A DNA stretch of 22,850 nucleotides from JAGNZR01 sp051659505. GTDB lineage: Bacteria; Fusobacteriota; Fusobacteriia; Fusobacteriales; Fusobacteriaceae. The translations under genes and the position numbers were made by a program. Shown here piece by piece: positions 6,949 through 14,061 of this stretch (positions are counted from its first letter, which is position 1; each line of letters starts with the position of its first letter). The notes beneath the pieces were generated by a model, which was not told the origin of the DNA, ran no database searches, and was given only the letters and a program-made list of their open reading frames with translations. The DNA lies in NCBI GenBank assembly GCA_051659505.1, contig JBOFOQ010000059.1, positions 1 through 22,850 of the forward strand, in the 5' to 3' direction.

Positions 6949-8325
6949 ATGAAATATTTAATGTATGCTGTAGGTATAATTTTATCTGCAATTTTAATTG
7001 CGACTGGTTATAGAGATAAAGGGGAAAACAACAACTATAAAAAAGAAGAGAATAAGGAAATAACGAAACAACATATTCCTGCTGAAGAAGTAAAACCTAC
7101 TCCAACTCCAATCACGGAAGAAAAAGATGGACCTAAAAAAACCTACTATGCAAATGGTCAGCTTGAGTCAGAAATGAGTATAAAAAATAACCAACTAGAT
7201 GGAGAATTAAAACGATACTCTGAAAATGGTCAACTTAAATCTGAATCTAACTATATAATAGGAAAACGAGAGGGCGTAGATAAATATTATTATGAAAGTG
7301 GTCAACTACAATTCGAAACTAATTTTAAAAATGGAAAACTAGATGGTGTACGTAAAGATTATTATGAAAATGGCCAATTAAGCTCAAAAACTCATTATCT
7401 GAATAATAAGAAAGATGGAATAGAACAAGACTACTATGCAAATGGTCAACTTAAATCAGAATACAACTATAAGGATGATATAAAAGAAGGAATAGAAAAA
7501 AGATACTCTGAAAATGGAGATATTAAATTTGAAACTAATTACAAAAATGGTGCTCAAGAAGGACTAAGAAAGGATTATTATGCGAATAATAAACTAGAGG
7601 TAGAAACTAATTATAAAAACGGAGAAAGAGAAGGAGTGAAGAAGGAATATGATGTAAATGGTCAACTTAAATCAGAATCTAACTATAGAAATGGAAAACT
7701 AGAGGGGAATGAAAAAAAATACTTTGAAAATGGTAAATTAGAGTCTGAATATAATTATAATAATGGCAAACTACATGGACTGCGTAGAGAATATCTTAAA
7801 AATGGAGAACTTAAATCTGAAGAAAATTATAAAATTGGAAAGAAAGATGTCATTCAAAAATATTACAATTTTTCATACGATGGAAAAAAATATCTTCAGT
7901 ATGAACGAAATTATAAAAACGGAGAGCAAGAAGGGATAACAAGATTATATAATTTAAAGGGGGAACTGGAAACAGAATTTAACTATAGAAATGGAAAAGA
8001 AGAGGGAATTAGAAAAAGATTTGATGCAAGTGGAAAAGTTAAAAAAGAATCTAATTATGTAAATGGAACACAAGAAGGAGTAGAGAAAATTTACTATAAA
8101 ACAGGGGAGTTAGAATCTGAATCTAACTATATAAGCGGAAAACAAGAAGGAAGTGAGAAAAGCTATTACAAAACAGGTGAACTTGAAAGTGAATCTAATT
8201 ATAAAAATGGAAAAAAAGAAGGAATAAAGAAAAGTTACTATAAAACTGGTCAACTAAAATCTGAAATTAACTATAAAAATGGAATGCCAATTGATAATGA
8301 AAAAAGGTATGATGAAAATAATTAA
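6949..8325 (+). CDS. MORN-2 repeat protein with N-terminal membrane segment
   Basis: A 458-residue protein. GGGAG at 6936-6940 sits 8 bases before the ATG at 6949, favouring it over the ATG at 6934. Residues 1-20 are a hydrophobic signal or anchor segment, followed by a charged Lys/Glu linker containing P-T-P-T-P. From residue 66 to 453 there are 16 tandem repeats of 24 residues of the form Y-Y-x-N-G-Q-L-x-S-E-x-N-Y-x-N-G-K-x-E-G. Repeat 11 has a 4-residue insertion. This is the MORN-2 (YwqK-like) repeat, which builds a long exposed beta structure. The protein is probably exported and may bind a surface, lipid or partner, but its function is unknown. The stop falls within a 17th repeat, and relics of further repeats follow it. 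The YwqK 'antitoxin' label used for such proteins is not supported here. Confidence 0.85.
   Translation: MKYLMYAVGIILSAILIATGYRDKGENNNYKKEENKEITKQHIPAEEVKPTPTPITEEKDGPKKTYYANGQLESEMSIKNNQLDGELKRYSENGQLKSESNYIIGKREGVDKYYYESGQLQFETNFKNGKLDGVRKDYYENGQLSSKTHYLNNKKDGIEQDYYANGQLKSEYNYKDDIKEGIEKRYSENGDIKFETNYKNGAQEGLRKDYYANNKLEVETNYKNGEREGVKKEYDVNGQLKSESNYRNGKLEGNEKKYFENGKLESEYNYNNGKLHGLRREYLKNGELKSEENYKIGKKDVIQKYYNFSYDGKKYLQYERNYKNGEQEGITRLYNLKGELETEFNYRNGKEEGIRKRFDASGKVKKESNYVNGTQEGVEKIYYKTGELESESNYISGKQEGSEKSYYKTGELESESNYKNGKKEGIKKSYYKTGQLKSEINYKNGMPIDNEKRYDENN
7144..8307 (+). repeat. 72-bp tandem repeats coding the MORN-2 array
   Basis: Sixteen in-frame copies of about 72 bp encode the 24-residue repeat; copy 11 is longer. 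Most copies have diverged, but the stretch AATGGTCAACTTAAATC recurs almost unchanged near 7225, 7441 and 7660. The last copies (from about 8090) share TACTATAAAACAGG-like starts, a sign of recent duplication. Such arrays can gain or lose units by recombination. Confidence 0.85.
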
Positions 8326-8399
8326 CTAGAAGATAAAGTTAATTTGAAACTGAAGTATAAAATAAAAAGTTGTATGATGAAGGAGAAATTAATTTAATA
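8323..8399 (+). pseudogene. Decayed MORN-repeat remnants after the stop codon
   Basis: Reading through the TAA at 8323-8325 gives Y-D-E-N-N-stop-L-E, matching the repeat pattern Y-D-E-N-G-Q-L-E, so the stop can be explained as CAA (Gln) changed to TAA. Further on, in shifted frames, F-E-T-E and K-L-Y-D-E-G-E-I-N-L still resemble repeat starts. The segment therefore looks like former coding sequence broken by a nonsense change and frameshifts. It ends at the ribosome-binding site of the next gene. Confidence 0.6.
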
Positions 8400-8412
8400 T
8401 TAAGGTGGGGTT

Positions 8413-9063
8413 ATGAATATTGTAGAAAAAATAAAGATGTGTAACCTGTTTAAAAATTTAACTATAAATGAAGTAGAAACACTATTTTTTAAAGAAGATG
8501 TTTATACTAAAAAGATAAAAGAAGGTGAGTATTTTTTATTTACTGGTGATGTATTAGAAAATGCTATATTTTGTATAAAAGGTAAATTAAATACAGAAAT
8601 GACAAGGGAAGATGGAAAAATTATGACTATTGATAAAATAAAAGAAGGAGGGATGGTAGCACCAGCTTTTATTTTTTCAGAAAAAAATTATCTTCCAGTA
8701 GATGTTATAGCAGATGTGGATACAGAAGTACTATATATAGAAAAAGAAAAATTTTTTAAAATTATATACTCTAAAGAAAAATTAATGAAAGATTTTTTAA
8801 AAATATCCAGTAGGAGAATGGAATATATATCTTTAAAACTTTCCAATACAGTAAATAAGAAAACAATAAGAGAAAAACTTGATAATTACATAGAAGAAAA
8901 GAAAAGAGGCTCTATTTTTAAAATGGAGATATCATTAACTAAATTAGCAGCTATTTTTTTAGTAGAAAGACCTTCTCTATCTAGAATATTTTCTCAATAT
9001 ATAAAAGAAGGAAAATTAGAAAAAAAAGATAGAAATACTTATTTAGTAAAAAATAAAAAATAA
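8413..9063 (+). CDS. Crp/Fnr-family transcriptional regulator
   Basis: A 216-residue regulator with a cyclic-nucleotide-binding-like beta-barrel at about 15-115, a long dimerisation helix at about 120-145 and a C-terminal winged helix-turn-helix at about 172-208 (S-L-T-K-L-A-A-I-F-L-V-E-R-P-S-L-S-R-I-F). The sensor segment M-V-A-P-A-F-I-F followed by L-P-V-D-V-I-A lacks the cAMP phosphate-binding Arg of CRP. There is no FNR-type N-terminal cysteine cluster, only C10 and C54, so the ligand is unknown. This A-P-A-F...P-V-D-V form is a common uncharacterised Crp/Fnr subgroup in anaerobes. AAGGTGGGG precedes the ATG. It lies 16 bases before an FtsW/RodA gene and is probably co-transcribed with it. 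Confidence 0.88.
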   Translation: MNIVEKIKMCNLFKNLTINEVETLFFKEDVYTKKIKEGEYFLFTGDVLENAIFCIKGKLNTEMTREDGKIMTIDKIKEGGMVAPAFIFSEKNYLPVDVIADVDTEVLYIEKEKFFKIIYSKEKLMKDFLKISSRRMEYISLKLSNTVNKKTIREKLDNYIEEKKRGSIFKMEISLTKLAAIFLVERPSLSRIFSQYIKEGKLEKKDRNTYLVKNKK

Positions 9064-9079
9064 ATGGAGAAAATAAAAA

Positions 9080-10288
9080 ATGGAAAGTAAAAATATTTAT
9101 TTAGAAAGAAACGCCATAAAGAAAGAAAAAGAGAGCGAAGAGAGGAAAAGTAGAAAAGAAAGACGAAAAAGAAATATACTGCTGATAGTTTTTATACTAT
9201 CAGTTATTAGTATAATGAATATATATAGTGCTAGTGTTTATAACATAGGAATGAAAAACAAATATTTAAACTCTCATATTTTATATTTTATTATTTCAAC
9301 TATTTTATTTTTTTTATTTTCAAAAATAGATTATAAAATATATAAAAAAAATAAAGTGAATTTATTTTTATTTCTTACTTCTATAATAGTTTTAGGAAGT
9401 ATGCCTTTAATGGCTAATTTTCTTCCTAAAATTGTGCCAAGAATAAATGGAGCAATAGGATGGATTAGATTTGGCTCTATAAGTGTTCAACCAGCAGAAA
9501 TTTTTAAAATATTTTTTATTATCCTTGTATCACACAGACTTACGATTTCAGAGAAGGAAGGAGAGAAAAATAGTAAATTAATTTTGAATAACATTATTAT
9601 TCCGATAATATTTTCTATTTTGATAATGCTACAAAATGATTTGGGAACTTTAATTCATTATGGAACAATTTTTCTTTTTATGATTTTCATGTCAAAAGTA
9701 GCAGGAAAGGGAATATTTGTAATCTCAACTTTGGTTTTAACTGGTCTCTCTTCTTTTATGGGGTATATTTATTTAAAAGGAATGGAAGAATTAGGAAATT
9801 CAGGATATAAAATAATGAGAATTAAAAGTTTTTTAAATGGTCTGATAAACAATCAATATGATAATGATAAAGGATATCAAGTAGGGCAATCTCTTATAGG
9901 AATTGGAAGTGGAAAAGTTTTTGGAGTTGGATATGGAAATGGAATTCAAAAATATAGCTATCTTCCAGAAATACATACAGATTTTATATTTGCTTCTTTT
10001 GGTGAAGAGTTTGGATTTATAGGAGTTCTTATAATAATTTTGTTATTCTGGTCACTGTTTAATTTAATAAAAAGTAGTGCTCCAGACTGTGATAATTTTT
10101 TTGGGAAATATCTTTCAGTGGGAATAGCAGGATATATATTTATTCAATTTTTAATAAATATGTCTGTAGCAATAGGGTTACTCCCTGTATTTGGAATACC
10201 AATGCCAATAATGAGTTTTGGAGGAAGTTCTCTTATAACAATATTTATAGCTTTAGGGATAGTATTTAATATTAATAAAACAAAATAG
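9080..10288 (+). CDS. FtsW/RodA/SpoVE (SEDS) peptidoglycan glycosyltransferase
   Basis: A 402-residue polytopic membrane protein of the SEDS family, which polymerises lipid II into glycan strands together with a class B PBP. A highly basic cytoplasmic N-terminus (residues 10-32, Lys/Arg/Glu) is followed by about ten hydrophobic segments. Family motifs are N-D-L-G-T, Q-V-G-Q-S-L-I-G-I-G-S-G, Y-L-P-E-I-H-T-D-F-I-F-A-S-F-G-E-E-F-G-F-I-G (split here at I-G-S-G) with the catalytic Asp in H-T-D-F, and the C-terminal P-I-M-S-F-G-G-S-S. The Q-K-Y-S-Y-L-P-E form is closer to FtsW than to RodA, but I would not fix the division-versus-elongation role on this. It may be controlled by, or simply linked to, the Crp/Fnr gene upstream. 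It ends at a shared convergent terminator. Confidence 0.9.
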   Translation: MESKNIYLERNAIKKEKESEERKSRKERRKRNILLIVFILSVISIMNIYSASVYNIGMKNKYLNSHILYFIISTILFFLFSKIDYKIYKKNKVNLFLFLTSIIVLGSMPLMANFLPKIVPRINGAIGWIRFGSISVQPAEIFKIFFIILVSHRLTISEKEGEKNSKLILNNIIIPIIFSILIMLQNDLGTLIHYGTIFLFMIFMSKVAGKGIFVISTLVLTGLSSFMGYIYLKGMEELGNSGYKIMRIKSFLNGLINNQYDNDKGYQVGQSLIGIGSGKVFGVGYGNGIQKYSYLPEIHTDFIFASFGEEFGFIGVLIIILLFWSLFNLIKSSAPDCDNFFGKYLSVGIAGYIFIQFLINMSVAIGLLPVFGIPMPIMSFGGSSLITIFIALGIVFNINKTK

Positions 10289-10297
10289 TTATAAATG

Positions 10298-10337
10298 AAA
10301 AAGGTACAGAACTTATAAAAGTTCCATACCTTTTTTT
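10298..10337. terminator. Bidirectional terminator between the SEDS gene and the DJ-1 gene
   Basis: AAAAAGGTA at 10298-10306 pairs with TACCTTTTT at 10327-10335, and GAACTT at 10309-10314 pairs with AAGTTC at 10319-10324 around an ATAA loop, with a CA/CA internal mismatch. A-runs and T-runs flank both sides, so it can stop transcription from either direction. The TAA stop of the minus-strand gene lies at the loop, so the right arm is coding. Confidence 0.9.
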
Positions 10338-10870
10338 ACTTTATCTATAGCATCTTTACCTACAAATTGACTTGCAAGGGCTAAACCAAATTCAACAGAC
10401 TTTCCTGCACCTGGAGATGTTATTAAATTTCTATCAATAACAACATCTTGATATTGGTATTTATCGCTAGACATCTCATTTTTAAAAGAAGAATGACAAA
10501 CAAAAGAATAATCATTTATTAATCCATTTACTCCTAAAACTGTAGGTCCACCACAAATAGCACCAACTAATTTATTTGAGCTTAAGTAGTTTTTAACAAT
10601 TTCTACAACTTTAGTATTTTCTCTTAAATTTACATATCCAGGAAATCCACCAGGAATAACAACCATAACTCCTTCTTCAGAATTCATATCCTTTATATTA
10701 ATATCAGCTAAAACTGCAACTTTTTGTGCAGACTCAACCTCTACTGAAGCATTGTCAGAAGTTGAAACAGTAATAACATTTAACCCAGCTCTTCTTAAAA
10801 CATCTACTGGTGCCATTGCTTCAATAAGTTCAAACCCTGTACTTAACATAACAAAAATTTTGTCTTTCAT
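10313..10870 (-). CDS. DJ-1/PfpI (ThiJ/YajL-type) family protein
   Basis: A 185-residue DJ-1 superfamily protein. The nucleophile is Cys106 in G-A-I-C-G-G-P, preceded by V-I-P-G-G, and the conserved acidic partner is Glu14 in G-F-E-L-I-E-A. This is the Cys/Glu pair of DJ-1, YajL and relatives. Length and the N-terminal A-P-V-D-V-L-R-R-A-G motif match the YajL/DJ-1 branch rather than PfpI proteases. Members are tied to oxidative or electrophile stress, glyoxalase or deglycase activity, and the true substrate is often disputed. GAGGAG precedes the ATG by 8 bases. It is a single gene converging on the SEDS gene and sharing its terminator. Confidence 0.92.
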   Translation of the reverse strand: MKDKIFVMLSTGFELIEAMAPVDVLRRAGLNVITVSTSDNASVEVESAQKVAVLADINIKDMNSEEGVMVVIPGGFPGYVNLRENTKVVEIVKNYLSSNKLVGAICGGPTVLGVNGLINDYSFVCHSSFKNEMSSDKYQYQDVVIDRNLITSPGAGKSVEFGLALASQFVGKDAIDKVKKGMELL

Positions 10871-10901
10871 AAAAATACTCCTCTATTAATGTTGTAATTT
10901 A

Positions 10902-10910
10902 ATTTTAGCA
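10902..10910 (-). promoter_or_regulatory. Possible extended -10 promoter of the DJ-1 gene
   Basis: On the minus strand TGC-TAAAAT (TG at 10910-10909, TAAAAT at 10907-10902) forms an extended -10 about 32 bases before the start codon. No good -35 is visible at the right spacing, so support is weak. Confidence 0.35.
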
Positions 10911-11123
10911 AAAATAAAGAGAAAATGATAGAGAGAAAAAAAGTAAAAGTGATTAAATGAATTCATGTTATAAAAAAGTTAGATCATTTTAAATCATCAG
11001 TATTCTGTTAAAACAGATTATAGAGTTCTCGATATTGTAATTAAGAAGGGGATTTTTGATTGAAAGATCAAATTCAATAGATTTTATATATAATTATTAT
11101 ATGAAAAATAAAAATAAATTTAT

Positions 11124-11182
11124 AAAAAAATAGAACACCTTGGCTTGACTAAGAAGCTGTATGTTCTACGGTATCGTTAACC
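11124..11182 (-). ncRNA. Candidate small RNA with intrinsic terminator
   Basis: A complete short transcription unit on the minus strand. A consensus promoter (see 11189-11217) would start an RNA near 11182. Its first 14 bases are GGTTAACGATACCG. Then a 7-bp perfect stem, TAGAACA (11168-11162) with TGTTCTA (11137-11131), encloses a 4-bp inner hairpin GCTT/AAGC and is followed at once by seven U residues (11130-11124). A 5' single-stranded segment followed by a terminator stem is the usual layout of a bacterial regulatory RNA. I could not match it to a known riboswitch or RNA family. It could instead be an attenuated leader of the DJ-1 gene 254 bases downstream. Confidence 0.5.
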
Positions 11183-11188
11183 AATTTT

Positions 11189-11217
11189 AACATATTGTAT
11201 AAAAATGATAGTGTCAA
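11189..11217 (-). promoter_or_regulatory. Sigma70 promoter for the candidate small RNA
   Basis: On the minus strand a perfect TTGACA (11217-11212), an exact 17-base spacer and TATGTT (11194-11189). This is among the best -35/spacing matches in the window, yet no coding gene begins behind it. Confidence 0.65.
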
Positions 11218-11329
11218 GCATTTGTAGGTAAATTTTTAACTAGGAACTGTTTGGAGTTTTGTGTAAACACTAAAAAAATTTATATAAAAATGAATAAAAA
11301 TATCTTGTCTCTTTTTGTTGTGAAAAGTG

Positions 11330-11338
11330 TGCTATTAT
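11330..11338 (+). promoter_or_regulatory. Possible extended -10 promoter of the MBL-fold gene
   Basis: TG-C-TATTAT is an extended -10. TTGTCT at 11305-11310 is 22 bases upstream, too far for a normal -35, and TTGTGA at 11318 would fit a later TATATA instead. Transcription would give a leader of about 145 bases, so this is tentative. Confidence 0.35.
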
Positions 11339-11489
11339 ATATATATACTTTTTATGAAAGCGAAATCAGTGACAAATGCAGAACTTTTAGAATAAAATAA
11401 AATGCTTAAAGAACAGATTAAAATATGAATGATTGGAATTGAAATACTAAAAGCAAGATTGAATATGATTAATTTAAAAGGGGGACATT

Positions 11490-12329
11490 ATGAAAATTAT
11501 AACTCTTATAGAAAATTTAAAAAATGAAAATTCTAATTTAGAAAATGAACATGGTATTTCTTTGTATATCGAACTTGGAGATAAAAAAATTTTATTTGAT
11601 GTGGGAAAAACTGATAAATTTATAAGAAATGCAAAAAAAATGGGTGTTATCTTATCTGATGTTGATATTGTAGTAATTTCTCATGGACATAAGGATCATG
11701 GTGGTGGTCTTTCTGAATTTTTTAAAATAAATAAAAAAGCAAAAGTATTCATGAAAGAAGAAGTACAGGGAGAGAAGATTTTTAAATATTTTTTTATAAG
11801 TAGAAGTATAGGATTAGACTCGGATTGTTTTATTAAAAATAAAGATAGGATAAATTTTATAAGTAAGTTTTCAGAGATTGAAAATAATATTTTTTTGATA
11901 ACAGATATTGAAAGAAAATATAGCGTTCCTAATGGAAATAAATATTTGTATTTAAAATTTAAAAATAAAATGAAACAAGATAATTTTAATCATGAATTAA
12001 TAATGGTATTAAAAGAAAATAATAAAATAAATGTTTTCACAGGTTGTTCACATAATGGAATAGAAAATATGATCGATAGTGTTAGAGATAAATTCTCAAA
12101 AGAAAAAATACAAATGCTAATTGGAGGATTTCATTTATTAAAATTACCAATTTTTGGTATATATACTCAAGAAGATACCATTATTGAAAGAATATCTAGA
12201 AAAATACTAGATGAAAAAATAGAAAAAGTATTCACAGGTCATTGCACAGGGGAAAAGGGATATGAAAAGTTAAGAAAAATACTTGGTGAAAAAATAAAAT
12301 ATTTTAAAACTGGAGACGAATTAAATTGA
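11490..12329 (+). CDS. MBL-fold metallo-hydrolase (COG1237 type)
   Basis: A 279-residue metallo-beta-lactamase-fold protein. The metal motif H-x-H-x-D-H is intact as S-H-G-H-K-D-H-G-G-G (His65, His67, Asp69, His70). Downstream ligand regions are T-G-C-S-H-N-G-I-E-N, G-G-F-H-L-L and T-G-H-C-T-G. This set of motifs and the length fit COG1237, the family that contains the archaeal dihydropterin-ribofuranosyl-aminobenzene phosphate synthase-like enzymes. In bacteria its substrate is unknown, so I give no specific reaction. GGGGG lies 6-10 bases before the ATG. The gene seems to be alone, with 146 bases before the next one, which has its own likely promoter. Confidence 0.88.
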   Translation: MKIITLIENLKNENSNLENEHGISLYIELGDKKILFDVGKTDKFIRNAKKMGVILSDVDIVVISHGHKDHGGGLSEFFKINKKAKVFMKEEVQGEKIFKYFFISRSIGLDSDCFIKNKDRINFISKFSEIENNIFLITDIERKYSVPNGNKYLYLKFKNKMKQDNFNHELIMVLKENNKINVFTGCSHNGIENMIDSVRDKFSKEKIQMLIGGFHLLKLPIFGIYTQEDTIIERISRKILDEKIEKVFTGHCTGEKGYEKLRKILGEKIKYFKTGDELN

Positions 12330-12396
12330 AAAAAAATTAAAAGAAAATAATGTGAAATTGTTTAAATAAAATACAAATAAATTAGGAGAAAAAAAT

Positions 12397-12424
12397 TTGA
12401 GCTAGAATATAAATATGTTAGAAT
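12397..12424 (+). promoter_or_regulatory. Possible promoter of the 5'-nucleotidase-family gene
   Basis: TTGAGC at 12397-12402, a 16-base spacer and TAGAAT at 12419-12424. Both boxes miss consensus slightly. Transcription would start near 12431, about 45 bases before the start codon. Confidence 0.4.
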
Positions 12425-12475
12425 AAAAATATCTAATTCTTTTATTATTATAATAAATTATATCGGGGGAATATT

Positions 12476-13957
12476 TTGAAAAAAATTTTATGCACTTTTT
12501 TATTATTTGTATCAGTGACATTGGCTCAAAACAAAGCTACATTACTATATTTTAATGATTCACATGTTATTTACCCAGTTATAGATAAACACGGCGAAAG
12601 AGGTGGTGTTGCTAGAGCAAGAACTATAATAGATTCTGTACGTAAAGAAAATAAACATACTTTAGTTCTTCAAGGTGGAGATTTAGGAGGTGGAGTCCTA
12701 TTTGGAGCTATCTACCATGGTTTTCCTATGATTGAGGCTTTTAATAAAATTAAGATTGATATATCTAACTTTGGTCAACATGAATTTGATTTTGGAGTGA
12801 CAGAGGCAAGAAATTTAGTTAATAAATCAGATTTTGATTGGATATCTAGTAACCTAAAAGAAAGATCAGGACAGCCCTTTAATAACTCAAAAAAGTTCAT
12901 TATAAAAAAAGTTGATAATATAAAAATAGGATTTATGGGAACGACAGATGGAATGAGTACCACAATTCAAACTGATGAAATATATCAAGCAGATATTTTT
13001 AAAAGTATTGAAGAAAATTTAAAAAAATTAAAAGACGAAGAAGTTGAATTTATAGTTTTATTAACTCAAACAGAACCTGAACTAAATATTGAAATTTTAG
13101 AAAGATTTCCAGAAATTAACGCTATTTTTGCAGAAGAAAAATCTGAAAAATATAATTTTGTTACTTATATAGGAGAGAAACCAATTGTGTCACCACAAGG
13201 AAATATGGGCTCTATTGTAAAACTTGATATTATAAAAAATAAGAAAGGAAAAATAGAGCAAAAGCTATCATTTATTCCTATTAATAATTTGGTTGAATCA
13301 GATGAAGAATTATTAAAATTAGAAAAGTTTTATAGTGAAAAGTTAGAAAGAGATTTAGGCATTGTTATAGGTGAATCCAAAGTAAAGTTAGATTCTGGAT
13401 TTGGAGAAAATCACCATGCTAGATATGAGGAAAGCAATATTGGAAATTTAATTGCGGACTCGTATAAAAATCATTTTAAAACTCAAATTTCATTTATGAA
13501 TGGTGGCGGATTAAGAGCTAATATTGGGGCAGGAGAGTTCAAATTAAAAGATGCAATATCTTTACTTCCATTTTCAAATAAAGTGGGAGCATTTAAATAT
13601 ACTGGAAAAACAATACTAGAAGCATTAGAGCATGGGGTGAGCAGTGTTGAAAAAAAATCAGGGAGATTTTTACAAGTATCAGGACTAAATTATGTATATA
13701 GACCTGAAAATAAAATTGGTGAAAGAATAATCTCTGTAAGTATAAATAATAAAGCAATTGTTTTAGATGAAATTTATACTGTAGCATTACCACTATACAT
13801 AAAAAATGGTGGTGATGGATTTGAAATGTTAAAAACACCTGTAGGTATAGTTAAATCAAATTCTGAAAAAATTATAGATTCTGACATATTTATAGACTAT
13901 GTAAAAAAAATAAAGATATTGAATCCTAGTTTAGAAAAGAGGATTATTGTAAATTAA
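12476..13957 (+). CDS. Secreted 5'-nucleotidase-family protein, degenerate metal site
   Basis: A 493-residue protein of the UshA/5'-nucleotidase family. It starts at TTG, set by CGGGGGA 5 bases upstream, and has a signal peptide (residues 1-17, ending T-L-A). The N-terminal metallophosphoesterase domain keeps F-N-D-S-H (Asp28, His30), G-G-D-L (Asp69) and the His102/Asp105 pair. The usual G-N-H-E is G-Q-H-E (Gln101), the L-S/T-H strand reads L-L-T-Q-T (Gln198), and the G-G-H-S-H motif is replaced by F-A-E-E-K-S (218-223), so most ligands of the second metal are missing. The C-terminal domain is well kept: M-N-G-G-G-L-R at 341-347 and N-G-G-D-G-F at 444-449. It may bind nucleotides or another ligand without hydrolysing them. 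It is a single gene ending at a convergent hairpin. Confidence 0.85.
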   Translation: MKKILCTFLLFVSVTLAQNKATLLYFNDSHVIYPVIDKHGERGGVARARTIIDSVRKENKHTLVLQGGDLGGGVLFGAIYHGFPMIEAFNKIKIDISNFGQHEFDFGVTEARNLVNKSDFDWISSNLKERSGQPFNNSKKFIIKKVDNIKIGFMGTTDGMSTTIQTDEIYQADIFKSIEENLKKLKDEEVEFIVLLTQTEPELNIEILERFPEINAIFAEEKSEKYNFVTYIGEKPIVSPQGNMGSIVKLDIIKNKKGKIEQKLSFIPINNLVESDEELLKLEKFYSEKLERDLGIVIGESKVKLDSGFGENHHARYEESNIGNLIADSYKNHFKTQISFMNGGGLRANIGAGEFKLKDAISLLPFSNKVGAFKYTGKTILEALEHGVSSVEKKSGRFLQVSGLNYVYRPENKIGERIISVSINNKAIVLDEIYTVALPLYIKNGGDGFEMLKTPVGIVKSNSEKIIDSDIFIDYVKKIKILNPSLEKRIIVN

Positions 13958-14002
13958 AGGGAACTAGTTAATAGAATTTATAAAATGCCAAAGTAGTTAA
14001 TA

Positions 14003-14051
14003 ATTAAAGATGAGTGTCACAATTAAAAAAATATTGGAACTCATCTTTAAT
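14003..14051. terminator. Convergent hairpin, likely bidirectional terminator
   Basis: ATTAAAGATGAGT at 14003-14015 is perfectly complementary to 14039-14051, a 13-bp stem with a 23-base loop. It lies between the 5'-nucleotidase-family gene and the minus-strand gene that ends at 14062. T-runs after the stem are broken, so efficiency is uncertain. Confidence 0.65.
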
Positions 14052-14061
14052 ATTTTATATT

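Larger units (their letters stand above)
10871..11489. other. 619-bp intergenic region between the DJ-1 and MBL genes
   Basis: No gene of normal size lies here. It holds a possible DJ-1 promoter on the minus strand, the compact minus-strand small-RNA unit at 11124-11217, an inverted repeat TTTGAT-N6-ATCAAA at 11055-11072, a candidate 25-codon + strand frame at 11056-11133, a dyad GTGT-AA-ACAC near 11260-11269, and an extended -10 element at 11330-11338 for the MBL gene. Confidence 0.6.

Noticed and set aside
6949..8325. Reading the MORN-repeat protein as a toxin-antitoxin component because of the YwqK label
   Set aside because: No toxin-like neighbour is present and the label rests only on repeat similarity.
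6934..10288. CRISPR array suspected from regular repeats
   Set aside because: The regular repeats at 7144-8307 are in-frame coding MORN units with no spacer structure.
11006..11017. CTGTTAAAACAG dyad as a LexA or other known operator
   Set aside because: Arms of only 5 bp in AT-rich DNA, and no match to a site I know for this group.
11124..11217. A known riboswitch (purine, preQ1, THF, c-di-GMP) at this site
   Set aside because: The core motifs of these families are not found on either strand, and the terminator follows too closely for a full aptamer.
13593..13838. An 81-codon minus-strand frame inside the 5'-nucleotidase-family gene
   Set aside because: Antisense to well-conserved coding sequence; the His/Phe/Leu-rich product resembles no protein.
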